This document shows, piece by piece, positions 1 through 8,403 of a stretch of 12,198 nucleotides of DNA (the stretch's first letter is position 1; each line of letters starts with the position of its first letter). Source of the DNA: Methanobacterium sp. (GTDB lineage Archaea > Methanobacteriota > Methanobacteria > Methanobacteriales > Methanobacteriaceae); NCBI GenBank assembly GCA_028700095.1, contig JAQVTJ010000046.1, forward strand, positions 1 through 12,198. Reading direction: 5' to 3'. Under the pieces are notes generated by a model. The model was not told the origin of the DNA. It did not search any database and saw nothing but the letters and a program-made list of their open reading frames with translations. The translations under genes were made by a program, and so were the position numbers.

Positions 1-1
1 A

Positions 2-130
2 TCACATGTATTTGAAGAAAAAACAGTTGAACCCCCATTTAGAAAAATATTTGAAGTTGATGAAATACACTACCACGATACAGAGGTGAAAACACAAAGT
101 TTAGCTAGAGTAATAAATAAGAAAGAATAG
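2..130 (+). CDS. C-terminal end of an unrecognised protein (5' end outside window)
   Basis: This frame is open from the window edge to a TAG stop at 128-130 and encodes the last 42 residues of a protein. The other two plus frames are broken by stops within this stretch. The fragment is charged and polar, contains an EPPFRKIFEVDEIHYHD stretch, and ends in a lysine-rich tail (ARVINKKE). I do not recognise the family and assign no function. It lies on the same strand as the ATP synthase operon, but a 128-bp AT-rich gap with its own TATA box and ribosome binding site separates them, so it is probably the end of a different transcription unit. The reading frame is likely real; identity is unknown. 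Confidence 0.55.
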   Translation, partial: SHVFEEKTVEPPFRKIFEVDEIHYHDTEVKTQSLARVINKKE

Positions 131-210
131 ATAAAAAAAACAAAGATGTATTCATGAGAGGTTATTTTATTTATTTGAAAAATTATAGAAAAAAAACAAG
201 TAGTAAAAGA

Positions 211-218
211 TAAATATA
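211..218 (+). promoter_or_regulatory. TATA box of the A1Ao ATP synthase operon
   Basis: TAAATATA at 211-218, preceded by a purine-rich stretch (TAGTAAAAGA) that could serve as the BRE, fits the archaeal TATA element. A start site about 25 nt downstream (near 238-242) would leave a leader of about 20 nt that still includes the GGTGAT ribosome binding site. It is the best TATA match in the 131-258 gap. Other AT-rich stretches there could also act, so this is an inference. Confidence 0.5.
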
Positions 219-248
219 ACTCAAAATAGATTTTCCAACATAATTCAT

Positions 249-254
249 GGTGAT
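249..254 (+). promoter_or_regulatory. Ribosome binding site of ATP synthase subunit H
   Basis: GGTGAT is a perfect match to the complement of the archaeal 16S rRNA 3' end (ATCACC) and lies 4 nt before the ATG at 259. It fixes the start of the first gene in the operon. Confidence 0.8.
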
Positions 255-258
255 TTAA

Positions 259-573
259 ATGACAACAATATCGGAAGCTATTACAACCATTAAAAAGGCT
301 GAAAATGATGCGGATAAATTAATAGAAAATACTAAAGAGATATCGTCCCAAAAAATAGAAGAATCCCGCTTAAAATCCAAAGAGATTATTGAGAAATCAA
401 AGAATGAATCTATTGGAGAAGCTGAAAGCATGTTGTTTGAAGCTGAAACAAAAGCCAAAAAAGAAGCCTTACATATATCCAATAAAACAGCTGACGAAAT
501 TGAAATAAATAAAAAAACAGCAATGGATAAGGTAGATGAGGCATCGGACATAATTATAAGAAGTATTTTATAG
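259..573 (+). CDS. atpH: A-type ATP synthase subunit H (peripheral stalk)
   Basis: This 104-aa, highly charged Lys/Glu/Ser-rich protein has no membrane segment and is heptad-like for most of its length, as expected for subunit H (AhaH). Subunit H pairs with subunit E in a long coiled coil that forms the peripheral stalk holding the A3B3 head against the membrane subunit I. Length is normal for the family. Its place as first gene before subunit I matches methanogen aha operons. The start at ATG 259 is fixed by a perfect GGTGAT site 4 nt upstream. The stop TAG (571-573) lies 10 nt before the preferred ATG of subunit I. Sequence alone would be weak evidence because coiled coils look alike; position makes the call firm. 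Confidence 0.88.
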   Translation: MTTISEAITTIKKAENDADKLIENTKEISSQKIEESRLKSKEIIEKSKNESIGEAESMLFEAETKAKKEALHISNKTADEIEINKKTAMDKVDEASDIIIRSIL

Positions 574-583
574 TGTGAGTACC

Positions 584-2587
584 ATGTTCAAGCCGGCAAA
601 GATGAAGAAGCTTAAGATAATTACCTTGGATAAGTACGCTGATTCTGTTGTGACATCACTACACGAATCTGGTCTAGTACAAATCCATGATATATCTGAG
701 CGAATACAACAAGATGCAGAATGGAAACAAATTCTAAAAACTTCTCATGCAACACCTTTTCTCGGTAGAATTTCCTCCCTTTTAATGAAAGTAACTGGAA
801 CAGCAGATTTTTTAGATTCTGTAAGTAAAAAGGATGAAGGAATTTTAACAATGGCAAAAGGATTTATTAATCCGCCACAAATTGAGAAAAAAGAAGTTGA
901 ACAAGTAAAAGTTGAAAAACTTTTATCAAATGCAGAAGAAACTCTTAAGAATGTTGAATCAAAAACCAATCCCTTGGAAGAGAAGTTAAATGAACTGGAA
1001 ACAGAAAATTCAAAGTTAAACACTGCCATTAATATAGCTGAGAATTTAGTTGAATTCGATGCTGATATTGGTGACTTGGCAGAAACAGAACATATCACAG
1101 TTATAGCAGGTAAAATAGCTTTAGATTCCTATAAACAATTTGAAGAAAGTATGAAAGATTTACCTGATGAAATTGTGGTTTTTGATAAAACAAGTACAGA
1201 TAAAGAATATAAAATATTAATGGTAATTACCATTAAAGGAAATGGGGAAAAAATTGCCAGTCTGTTAAGAAAATTAGAATTTGAACGATTTGAATTAACA
1301 GGCCTGTCAGGTAAACCTGATGAGATTATTAATAATTCAAAATCTAAAATTGAATCCATAGCAAAAGAAAAAGAATTAATTTTAAATAATTTAGCAGAAA
1401 TTGCTAAAGAATCACATACAGAATTACTGGTTTTAAAAGAACTGCTTGAAATTGAAAAACAACGCAGTGAAATATTCTCATCATTTGGTGAAACAGAAAA
1501 CACAGTTATGTTCGAAGGATGGGTTACAAAGAAAAATCTTGAAAAAGCCCTAGATATTATTGAAAACATAACTGATGGTCATTCAATAGTAGATATTTCT
1601 GATCCAGATGTTGAAAAAGATAACATACCAGTACATTTGGATAACCCAAGATTTGCAAAGCCATATGAAATGTTTGTTCATATGTATTCCCCACCAGATT
1701 ATAGGGAGTTTGATCCAACAATTTTAATGGCAATTATATTTCCGTTTTTCTTTGGCTACTGTTTAACAGATGCAGGATACGGAATTGTTGATGCAATTAT
1801 AGGTTTAATTATATTCAGAGGTTTGGGTAAAAACAATAAAGTAATGGCTAATATAGGTCTTATTTTAGTTGCATGTGGTGTATGGGCATTTATACTTGGA
1901 ATGGTTACCAATGGTTTTATTGGAGATTTTTTCCCAAAATGGATAACTGTAGGAATACCATTACCAACAACAATTGGAGCTATAGATGCATTTGTTCATC
2001 CTGAGAACATTCTTATAATAGCATTACTTGTAGGTGTTCTACACATAAACATGGGTCTGTTAATAGGAGCATACAATAATATTATCCGTGGAGATATAAG
2101 AGAAGCACTTGGTTCACAAATAGTTTGGTTTGTTCTTGAAACTGGTATTATGATACTGGCATTGTTAACACTGTCTGGTTCTACACTTGGTACCATGATT
2201 GGAGGTCCTATAATACTTTTAAGTCTTATAATGCTCATTTATTTCAATGGTGCATTTGGTCTTATGGATCTTACAGGATTCCTTGGAACCCTATTATCAT
2301 ATGCTAGGTTATTGGCATTATGTCTTTCAACAGGAGGTATAGCAATGACTGTTAATATTTTAACAGGGCTCTGTGAAAGTATGATTCCAGTTATTGGTAT
2401 TGTATTAGCACCAATTATATTTATTGGAGGACATATAGCCAACTGTGCATTCCAAAGTTTGGGTGCATTTATAAATTCATTACGTTTGCATTATGTTGAG
2501 TACTTTGCTCAATTTTACATAGGTGGAAGTCAAAAGTTCAAAGCCTTCCGAACAAAAAGAAGACATACAGAATTAGGAGGTAAATAA
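584..2587 (+). CDS. atpI: A-type ATP synthase subunit I (membrane ion-channel subunit a)
   Basis: Subunit I is the V/A-type a-subunit: a cytoplasmic arm that anchors the peripheral stalks, plus a membrane half-channel passing ions to the K ring. The first roughly 370 residues are soluble and Lys/Glu-rich with coiled-coil stretches. The rest has about eight hydrophobic spans (for example around ILMAIIFPFFFGYCLTDAG and NILIIALLVGVLHINMGLL). The key motif LLSYARLLALCLST carries the essential arginine (codon 2306-2308), and the C-terminal LRLHYVEYFAQFYIGG is the conserved family ending. I prefer ATG 584 (667 aa) over the in-frame GTG 575 (670 aa): GTGAG at 575-579 pairs partly with the 16S tail at proper spacing, nothing comparable precedes the GTG, and family members begin MFxxAxMKKLK. 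The stop is 1 nt before subunit K's ATG. Confidence 0.95.
   Translation: MFKPAKMKKLKIITLDKYADSVVTSLHESGLVQIHDISERIQQDAEWKQILKTSHATPFLGRISSLLMKVTGTADFLDSVSKKDEGILTMAKGFINPPQIEKKEVEQVKVEKLLSNAEETLKNVESKTNPLEEKLNELETENSKLNTAINIAENLVEFDADIGDLAETEHITVIAGKIALDSYKQFEESMKDLPDEIVVFDKTSTDKEYKILMVITIKGNGEKIASLLRKLEFERFELTGLSGKPDEIINNSKSKIESIAKEKELILNNLAEIAKESHTELLVLKELLEIEKQRSEIFSSFGETENTVMFEGWVTKKNLEKALDIIENITDGHSIVDISDPDVEKDNIPVHLDNPRFAKPYEMFVHMYSPPDYREFDPTILMAIIFPFFFGYCLTDAGYGIVDAIIGLIIFRGLGKNNKVMANIGLILVACGVWAFILGMVTNGFIGDFFPKWITVGIPLPTTIGAIDAFVHPENILIIALLVGVLHINMGLLIGAYNNIIRGDIREALGSQIVWFVLETGIMILALLTLSGSTLGTMIGGPIILLSLIMLIYFNGAFGLMDLTGFLGTLLSYARLLALCLSTGGIAMTVNILTGLCESMIPVIGIVLAPIIFIGGHIANCAFQSLGAFINSLRLHYVEYFAQFYIGGSQKFKAFRTKRRHTELGGK
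2575..2581 (+). promoter_or_regulatory. Strong ribosome binding site of subunit K
   Basis: AGGAGGT, 7 nt before the K ATG, is the strongest Shine-Dalgarno match in the operon and lies inside the last codons of subunit I (its Leu-Gly-Gly-Lys tail). A strong site suits the rotor-ring subunit, which is needed in many copies per complex. Confidence 0.8.
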
Positions 2588-2588
2588 T

Positions 2589-3078
<490 letters not shown>

Positions 3079-3080
<2 letters not shown>

Positions 3081-3086
3081 GAGGAT
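3079..3086 (+). promoter_or_regulatory. Ribosome binding site of subunit E
   Basis: AGGAGGAT, 5 nt before ATG 3092. Its first two bases are the end of the K stop codon TAG, so termination on K and initiation on E are physically linked. Confidence 0.75.
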
Positions 3087-3091
3087 AAGAC

Positions 3092-3715
3092 ATGAGCGCC
3101 GGGACAGAAAAAATAGTCTCAAGTATAATGTCAGATGCTCAATCCAAAGCTAATTCCATATTAGAAGAAGCTGAGAAGGAAAGCAACTCCATTTTAGGAG
3201 AAGGCAAAAAGATTTCTGCCATTGAAAAAGAGAAAATCTTAGAAGATGGTAAAAAACAGTCTTCAATGAGATATCAACAGATAATCTCTGAAGCTAAAAT
3301 GAATTCTAGAAGAAAAGAACTTGAGGCAAGGGAAGAAATAATTGAAAAATCATTTAAAACAGCTGAAGAAAAACTTACAGAAATTGCTTCTTCACCATCA
3401 GATGAGTATAAAAAATCTCTTAAAAATATTATAACAGAAGCTGCATTGGAAATTGGAGGAGGAAAACTTATAATGCACCTCAAAAAGGAAGATGTGGCTA
3501 AAATAAAAGATTCTATATCATCAATAGAAAATAAAGTAAAAGAAAAAACAAGTAACGAAACTAAGTTAGAGATAGGAAATAACATTAACACCATTGGTGG
3601 GACTATTGTAAAAACCGAAAATGGAAATATAGAAGTTAACAACACTATCGAAGCTAGGATGCTTAGATTTAAAAAATCTCTAAGATCAGAAGTTGCAGGT
3701 ATACTTTTCAAATAA
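3092..3715 (+). CDS. atpE: A-type ATP synthase subunit E (peripheral stalk)
   Basis: This 207-aa cytoplasmic protein is the partner of subunit H in the peripheral stalk. The N-terminal half is an uninterrupted charged helix (TEKIVSSIMSDAQSKANSI, then EARE-type repeats) that forms the coiled coil with H. The C-terminal half is the globular domain that caps the A3B3 head, ending in the family pattern GGTIVKTENGNIEVNNT followed by EARMLRFKKSLR and a terminal hydrophobic residue pair. Length is typical (about 200 aa). The start is set by AGGAGGAT at 3079-3086, 11 nt after the K stop. The stop TAA at 3713-3715 is followed by only 14 nt before subunit C. Family and position agree; no oddities seen. 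Confidence 0.94.
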   Translation: MSAGTEKIVSSIMSDAQSKANSILEEAEKESNSILGEGKKISAIEKEKILEDGKKQSSMRYQQIISEAKMNSRRKELEAREEIIEKSFKTAEEKLTEIASSPSDEYKKSLKNIITEAALEIGGGKLIMHLKKEDVAKIKDSISSIENKVKEKTSNETKLEIGNNINTIGGTIVKTENGNIEVNNTIEARMLRFKKSLRSEVAGILFK

Positions 3716-3729
3716 TAGGGGAGATTTAA

Positions 3730-4887
3730 ATGGTAGAAGATATTGCTACAATAGTTACTTCGCTTGGATTTCCCTCGGTTGAAGCTTTTATAGGTGCAAT
3801 GTTCTTAGTATTGGCAGTTGTGGCAGTTGTAGTAGTTGTATCAACTATAAAACCTGTTCTTAATATGTTCCCCTACACTTATCCTAATGCTAGGGTAAGG
3901 GCAAGAACTGGAAGATTATTCACTGAAAAAGAATTTTCCGAAATTGTTGAATCCCAGAACATTGAAGAGGTTAAAAATTACCTTAGAAGTGTGCCAGATT
4001 ATGCAAAGTACATTGATTTGTATCCTCTTGAAAAAGCATTGGACACACAACTTGCAGAAACATACGATTTAATTGCTAGAATTACACCCGATAATAGTAA
4101 AGATGTTTTTAAGTTTTTACTAAAAAAATGGGATATTAAGAATATTAAAAGTATTATAATTGCTAAAAAAGCAAATCTAAGCACAGAAGAAACCTTAAAT
4201 TGGATAGTGCCTTTTGGTGGCCTTACAGATAAATTAGACAGCCTTATTGAAGCAGATACTGTTACAGATGTACTTAATGCTCTTGAAGGAACTGAATATC
4301 CAAAGATTTTAGAGGATGCAATACCTATTTATAATGAAACAGGTTTGCTATTACCTTTAGAAGCGTCTTTAGACCAATATTTATTAAAAAATCTTTTAAG
4401 AGCTTCAGCAACCCCTGAAGATGATAACACAAGCCTTCTCCATAATTATATTGGTACTATGATTGATGCTGCAAATATCAAGGTTATTATCAGAGCCAAA
4501 GCAGACAATCTTAAATATGAAGATATTGAAGCATATATGATTTCTGATGGTTATCAAATCAGGGAATGGAAGTTAAAGGAACTTATGGAAGCAGAAGATG
4601 TTGCTGGTGTTGTTAATGGATTAGAAGGTACAGATTATGCACCTATGTTATCTGATGCAATGACAGATTATACTGAAACCAATTCCATGGCAAGTTTTGA
4701 AAATGCACTTGATAGTCATGTTTCTAAAACAGCTAAAACCATATCCTTAAAAAATCAATTTGGAATAGGACCTATCATCGGATTTTTAAATAGAAAAGAA
4801 AATGAAGTAAAGAATTTAAAAATCATAGCTAGAGGTAAAAGGGAAGAAGGATTCTCAACTTCAATGATTAAGGAGATGTTGATATGA
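3730..4887 (+). CDS. atpC: A-type ATP synthase subunit C (rotor coupling subunit, V-type subunit d homologue)
   Basis: Subunit C is the funnel-like socket that joins the central shaft (D/F) to the membrane K ring. The protein is 385 aa. Three pseudo-repeats of an all-helical unit can be seen, for example LNALEGTEYPKILEDAI and VNGLEGTDYAPMLSDAM, with ANLSTEE, ADNLKYEDIEAY and REEGFSTSMIKEML marking repeat ends. N-terminal to the repeats is a strongly hydrophobic segment at about residues 18-40 (AMFLVLAVVAVVVVVSTI), followed by PYTYPNARVRARTGRLF where the conserved fold begins. That segment looks like a membrane anchor and makes the protein longer than the 323-aa soluble Thermus subunit. The start is ATG 3730 with GGGGAGAT at 3718-3725. 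The stop overlaps the F start as ATGA. Confidence 0.94.
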   Translation: MVEDIATIVTSLGFPSVEAFIGAMFLVLAVVAVVVVVSTIKPVLNMFPYTYPNARVRARTGRLFTEKEFSEIVESQNIEEVKNYLRSVPDYAKYIDLYPLEKALDTQLAETYDLIARITPDNSKDVFKFLLKKWDIKNIKSIIIAKKANLSTEETLNWIVPFGGLTDKLDSLIEADTVTDVLNALEGTEYPKILEDAIPIYNETGLLLPLEASLDQYLLKNLLRASATPEDDNTSLLHNYIGTMIDAANIKVIIRAKADNLKYEDIEAYMISDGYQIREWKLKELMEAEDVAGVVNGLEGTDYAPMLSDAMTDYTETNSMASFENALDSHVSKTAKTISLKNQFGIGPIIGFLNRKENEVKNLKIIARGKREEGFSTSMIKEMLI

Positions 4888-5204
4888 AATCAAATATAGC
4901 TGTGATGGCTGATGAAGATACAGTAACAGGTTTTATGCTCGGAGGTATTAAAAAAGGATACCCTGTTAAGAATATGGAAAAAGCTGGAGAAATACTTGAA
5001 GATCTAGTTAAAAAAGATTTTTCAGTTATAATAACAACCAAGAAAATAGGTGACAAATTTAGAGAAACTATAAATAAATTAACAAGTGAACGCACACTGC
5101 CTATGATAATTGAAATACCAGACAAAACAGGCTCAATTGAAAGGGACTCCGATCCCATGAGAGAGCTTATAAGAAGAGTTATTGGGGTTGAGATGGTAAA
5201 ATGA
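4884..5204 (+). CDS. atpF: A-type ATP synthase subunit F (central shaft)
   Basis: This 106-aa cytoplasmic subunit has the size and alternating beta-alpha layout of subunit F, a small Rossmann-like protein that binds subunit D in the rotating shaft. Visible markers are the N-terminal strand NIAVMADEDTVTGFMLGGI, the central strand FSVIITTKKIGD, the strand LPMIIEIPDK, and the C-terminal helix PMRELIRRVIGVEM that contacts D. The ATG at 4884 overlaps the C stop by 4 nt (ATGA). AGGAGATG at 4871-4878 serves as the ribosome binding site, so translation is probably coupled to C. The 3' end overlaps subunit A by 4 nt in the same way. Confidence 0.94.
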   Translation: MKSNIAVMADEDTVTGFMLGGIKKGYPVKNMEKAGEILEDLVKKDFSVIITTKKIGDKFRETINKLTSERTLPMIIEIPDKTGSIERDSDPMRELIRRVIGVEMVK

Positions 5205-6952
5205 TTACTGGAAATATAATAAAAATAGCAGGCCCTGTTATTGTCGGAAACGGCATGAAAGGAACCCAAATGCATGAAATGGTCAAAGTTGGAAACGACA
5301 AGCTCATTGGAGAAATAATTGAACTTGAAGGTGACACAGCAACCATACAAGTATATGAAGAAACAGCAGGTATGAAACCTGGGGAACCAATTGAAAGTAC
5401 AGGAGGGCCATTATCAGTTGAACTTGGTCCAGGTATAATTGGATCAATATTTGATGGAATTCAAAGACCTCTTGAAAAGATCAAAGTATTAACAGGAGAT
5501 TACTTACAAAGAGGAGTAAGTATTCCATCCTTAAACAAAGAAACAAAATGGACATTCAAACCAACTATAACCGTTGGAACACAAGTTAAAGGTGGAGATG
5601 TTATAGGAGAAGTTCAGGAAACATCTGCAATATTACAAAAAATAATGATACCACCAAAAGTGGAAGGTAAACTCATAAGTATTGTAGCTGAAGGACAATA
5701 TACTGTAGAAGAGGATATAGCAGAAATTGAAACATCAACAGGTATTATAAAAATATCAATGATGCAAAAATGGCCAGTAAGAGTTGGAAGACCATATAAA
5801 GCAAAATTAGACCCGGATATTCCACTTGTAACTGGACAAAGAGCACAAGATACATTTTTCCCTGTTGCTAAAGGTGGAACATCTGCTATGCCAGGACCAT
5901 TTGGATCAGGAAAAACAGTAACACAACAACAACTTGCAAAATGGGCAGATGCAGATATTATTGTATATGTTGGTTGTGGAGAACGTGGAAATGAAATGAC
6001 AGAAGTTCTAAAAGAATTCCCAGAACTTGAAGATCCAAAAACAGGCAAACCACTTATGGACAGAACAGTTCTTATAGCAAACACATCTAACATGCCAGTG
6101 GCTGCAAGGGAAGCATGTGTTTATACAGGTATAACAATAGCAGAATATTTCCGTGATATGGGATATGATGTAGCACTTATGGCCGATTCAACATCAAGAT
6201 GGGCAGAAGCAATGAGAGAAATCTCAGGAAGACTTGAAGAAATGCCAGGTGAAGAAGGATACCCAGCATATTTAGCATCAAGACTTGCACAATTCTATGA
6301 ACGAGCCGGAAGGATAACTACAGTTGGTACAGAAGATAAAACCTCATCTGTAACAGTTGTCGGTGCAGTATCTCCACCTGGTGGAGATTTATCAGAACCA
6401 GTTACACAAAATACACTACGTATATCCAAAGTGTTCTGGGCTTTAGATGCATCACTTGCAGATAAACGTCACTTCCCATCAATAGACTGGCTACAAAGCT
6501 ACTCATTATATGTGGACAGTGTAGAAGAATGGTGGAATACTAACACCGGAGCAGATTGGAGAGAAACCAGAGATGCTGCAATGGCTCTTCTCCAAAAAGA
6601 ATCAGAGCTACAAGAAATTGTGCAACTTGTTGGTCCAGATGCACTTCCAGATCGTGAGAGAATCACTCTCGAAACAACCAGAATGATAAGGGAAGATTTC
6701 CTTCAACAGAATGCATATCATGAAGTAGACACATACTGTTCACCTAAAAAACAGTATGAAATGCTTAAAACAATAATGACATTCCATATGAATGCAGAAG
6801 CAGCCCTAGATCGTGGAGCAGCATCTGCAGACATTATAACCATCCCTGCAAAAGATGAAATTGGTAGGATGAAATATCTGCCTGAATCTGAATTTTTTGT
6901 AAAGGTAAAGGAAATCCAGGATAGTTTAGTTAAACAATGCAGGGAGGTATGA
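5201..6952 (+). CDS. atpA: A-type ATP synthase catalytic subunit A (EC 7.1.2.2)
   Basis: Subunit A is the catalytic ATPase of the A3B3 head; it makes ATP as the shaft turns. The 583-aa protein starts MITGNIIKIAGPVIV (beta-barrel). It includes the A-type bulge region at roughly residues 110-200 (WTFKPTITVGTQVKGGDV onward). It has the A-type P-loop GPFGSGKT at residues 232-239, the expected catalytic glutamate E261 in GERGNE, and the Walker B aspartate D329 in ALMADSTSRWAEAMRE. The helical C-terminal domain follows. Length is normal for Methanobacteriales and there is no intein at the P-loop. The start ATG overlaps the F stop (ATGA), with GAGATGG at 5190-5196 as a moderate binding site, implying coupling to F. 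The 3' end encodes the B ribosome binding site. Confidence 0.98.
   Translation: MITGNIIKIAGPVIVGNGMKGTQMHEMVKVGNDKLIGEIIELEGDTATIQVYEETAGMKPGEPIESTGGPLSVELGPGIIGSIFDGIQRPLEKIKVLTGDYLQRGVSIPSLNKETKWTFKPTITVGTQVKGGDVIGEVQETSAILQKIMIPPKVEGKLISIVAEGQYTVEEDIAEIETSTGIIKISMMQKWPVRVGRPYKAKLDPDIPLVTGQRAQDTFFPVAKGGTSAMPGPFGSGKTVTQQQLAKWADADIIVYVGCGERGNEMTEVLKEFPELEDPKTGKPLMDRTVLIANTSNMPVAAREACVYTGITIAEYFRDMGYDVALMADSTSRWAEAMREISGRLEEMPGEEGYPAYLASRLAQFYERAGRITTVGTEDKTSSVTVVGAVSPPGGDLSEPVTQNTLRISKVFWALDASLADKRHFPSIDWLQSYSLYVDSVEEWWNTNTGADWRETRDAAMALLQKESELQEIVQLVGPDALPDRERITLETTRMIREDFLQQNAYHEVDTYCSPKKQYEMLKTIMTFHMNAEAALDRGAASADIITIPAKDEIGRMKYLPESEFFVKVKEIQDSLVKQCREV
6941..6948 (+). promoter_or_regulatory. 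Ribosome binding site of subunit B
   Basis: AGGGAGGT lies 6 nt before ATG 6955 and inside the last codons of subunit A. It leaves no spacing for the in-frame ATG at 6949 and is downstream of the in-frame ATG at 6937, so it supports 6955 as the true start. Confidence 0.75.
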
Positions 6953-6954
6953 AG

Positions 6955-8346
6955 ATGAAGATAGATATCAAAACAAGGGAATATACAACTGTTTCCGAAG
7001 TTTCCGGTCCTCTTATGATTGTTGAAGGCGTTAAAGGTGTAGCATACAATGAAATCGTTGAGATTGAAACACCTGCAGGTGATAAAAGAAGAGGGCAAGT
7101 TCTTGAAGTTCGAGGAGACCTTGCTGTTGTGCAAGTTTTTGAAGGAACCAGTGACCTTAACACATCAACAACCAAAGTTAGATTTACAGGAGAAACAGCA
7201 AAAATCGGTGTTTCACCAGATATGTTAGGAAGAGTATTCAATGGAACAGGCCAACCAATTGATGGTGGTCCAGAAATTATACCAGATAAAGAACTTAATA
7301 TTAGTGGTAATCCAATGAACCCATCAGCAAGGGAATTTCCAGCTAAATTTATTGAAACAGGTATATCAACTATTGATGGTATGAACACATTGGTACGTGG
7401 ACAGAAACTCCCTATATTTTCAGGTTCTGGTCTTCCACATAATGAACTTGCTGCACAAATTGCAAGACAAGCTAAAGTTATAGGTGAAGAAACAGAATTT
7501 GCAGTTGTATTTGCTGCTATGGGAATTACCCACGAAGAAGCAAATTATTTCATGAGAGATTTCGAAAGAACAGGAGCTCTTGAAAGAGTTACAGTTTTCA
7601 TGAACCTTGCAGATGACCCTGCTATAGAAAGGATCATCACCCCGAAAATGGCTCTTACAACAGCAGAATACTTTGCATTTGAACTTAACATGCATGTACT
7701 GGTTATACTAACTGACCTTACAAACTATTGTGAAGCTCTTCGTGAGATTTCAGCAGCAAGAGATGAAGTACCAGGAAGAAGAGGATATCCCGGATACATG
7801 TACACTGATTTAGCTACCATGTATGAACGTGCAGGAAGAATTGTAGGTAAAGAAGGTTCAATTACTCAAATGCCAATATTAGTTATGCCTCAAGATGATA
7901 TAACACACCCTATTCCTGATCTTACAGGATATATTACAGAAGGACAGATTGTACTAAGCAGAGATCTGCACAGAAAAGGTATATATCCTCCTGTAGATGT
8001 TCTACCATCACTTTCAAGGTTGATGAGTGGTGGAATTGGTGAAGGTCAAACAAGGGAAGATCACAGTGGTGTTTCTGATCAATTATATTCAGCATATGCT
8101 GAAGGAAGGGATTTAAGAGATCTTATGGCAGTTGTAGGTGAAGAAGCACTTACAGAACGTGACAGAAAATTCCTGAGTTTTGCAGATGAATTTGAAAAAC
8201 TATTTATAACTCAGACAAGGGATGAAGATAGATCTATTGAAGAAACACTTACTTTAGGTTGGGAATTATTAAGCCTTTTACCAGAAGCAGAATTGAAACG
8301 TGTAAGGGCAGAACATATTCCAAAATATCATCCAAAATACAAATAA
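6955..8346 (+). CDS. atpB: A-type ATP synthase subunit B (non-catalytic, regulatory)
   Basis: Subunit B alternates with A in the hexameric head and holds a non-catalytic nucleotide site. From ATG 6955 the protein is 463 aa and starts MKIDIKTREYTTVSEVSGPL, matching the usual archaeal B terminus and length. The P-loop position carries SGSGLPHNELA (from residue 156) with no GK[ST], the hallmark of B rather than A. Other family motifs are GRVFNGTGQPIDGGP, LVILTDLTNYCEALREIS, DEVPGRRGYPGYMYTDLA and MPQDDITHPIPDLTGYI. The longer reading from 6937 would add MQGGMK, but those codons are the ribosome binding site. ATG 6955 is 2 nt after the A stop TGA (6950-6952). Confidence 0.97.
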   Translation: MKIDIKTREYTTVSEVSGPLMIVEGVKGVAYNEIVEIETPAGDKRRGQVLEVRGDLAVVQVFEGTSDLNTSTTKVRFTGETAKIGVSPDMLGRVFNGTGQPIDGGPEIIPDKELNISGNPMNPSAREFPAKFIETGISTIDGMNTLVRGQKLPIFSGSGLPHNELAAQIARQAKVIGEETEFAVVFAAMGITHEEANYFMRDFERTGALERVTVFMNLADDPAIERIITPKMALTTAEYFAFELNMHVLVILTDLTNYCEALREISAARDEVPGRRGYPGYMYTDLATMYERAGRIVGKEGSITQMPILVMPQDDITHPIPDLTGYITEGQIVLSRDLHRKGIYPPVDVLPSLSRLMSGGIGEGQTREDHSGVSDQLYSAYAEGRDLRDLMAVVGEEALTERDRKFLSFADEFEKLFITQTRDEDRSIEETLTLGWELLSLLPEAELKRVRAEHIPKYHPKYK

Positions 8347-8403
8347 ACCCCCTTAAAATCTATTTAATTTTTTAAAATTTTTTAAGAGGACAAGAGGGAT
8401 AAA
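8347..8403 (+). promoter_or_regulatory. 57-nt AT-rich spacer with inverted repeat between subunits B and D
   Basis: This is the longest gap inside the operon. It begins with ACCCCC, then CTTAAAA at 8352-8358 is repeated inverted as TTTTAAG at 8380-8386 (7-bp stem, 21-nt AT-only or nearly AT-only loop with T-runs). GAGGGAT at 8394-8400, 3 nt before ATG 8404, is the ribosome binding site of D. The structure could be an mRNA processing or stability element or a partial attenuator that lowers D output. TTTAAAAT at 8371-8378 could also be a TATA-like element, but it would give an almost leaderless mRNA. Function is inferred. Confidence 0.45.

Noticed and set aside
154..213. 19-codon ORF starting ATG 154 in the leader region of the operon
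   Set aside because: No ribosome binding site, lies upstream of the proposed transcription start, low-complexity basic product.
5881..5930. Possible intein at the subunit A P-loop, known in some archaeal A subunits
   Set aside because: GPFGSGKT is continuous and the protein has its normal 583-aa length.
7420..7452. Missing Walker A lysine in subunit B taken as a defect
   Set aside because: SGSGLPHNEL is the normal sequence of the non-catalytic B subunit.
5614..7695. Minus-strand frames of 90-160 codons inside subunits A and B
   Set aside because: Antisense of conserved catalytic genes; products resemble no family and have no ribosome binding sites.
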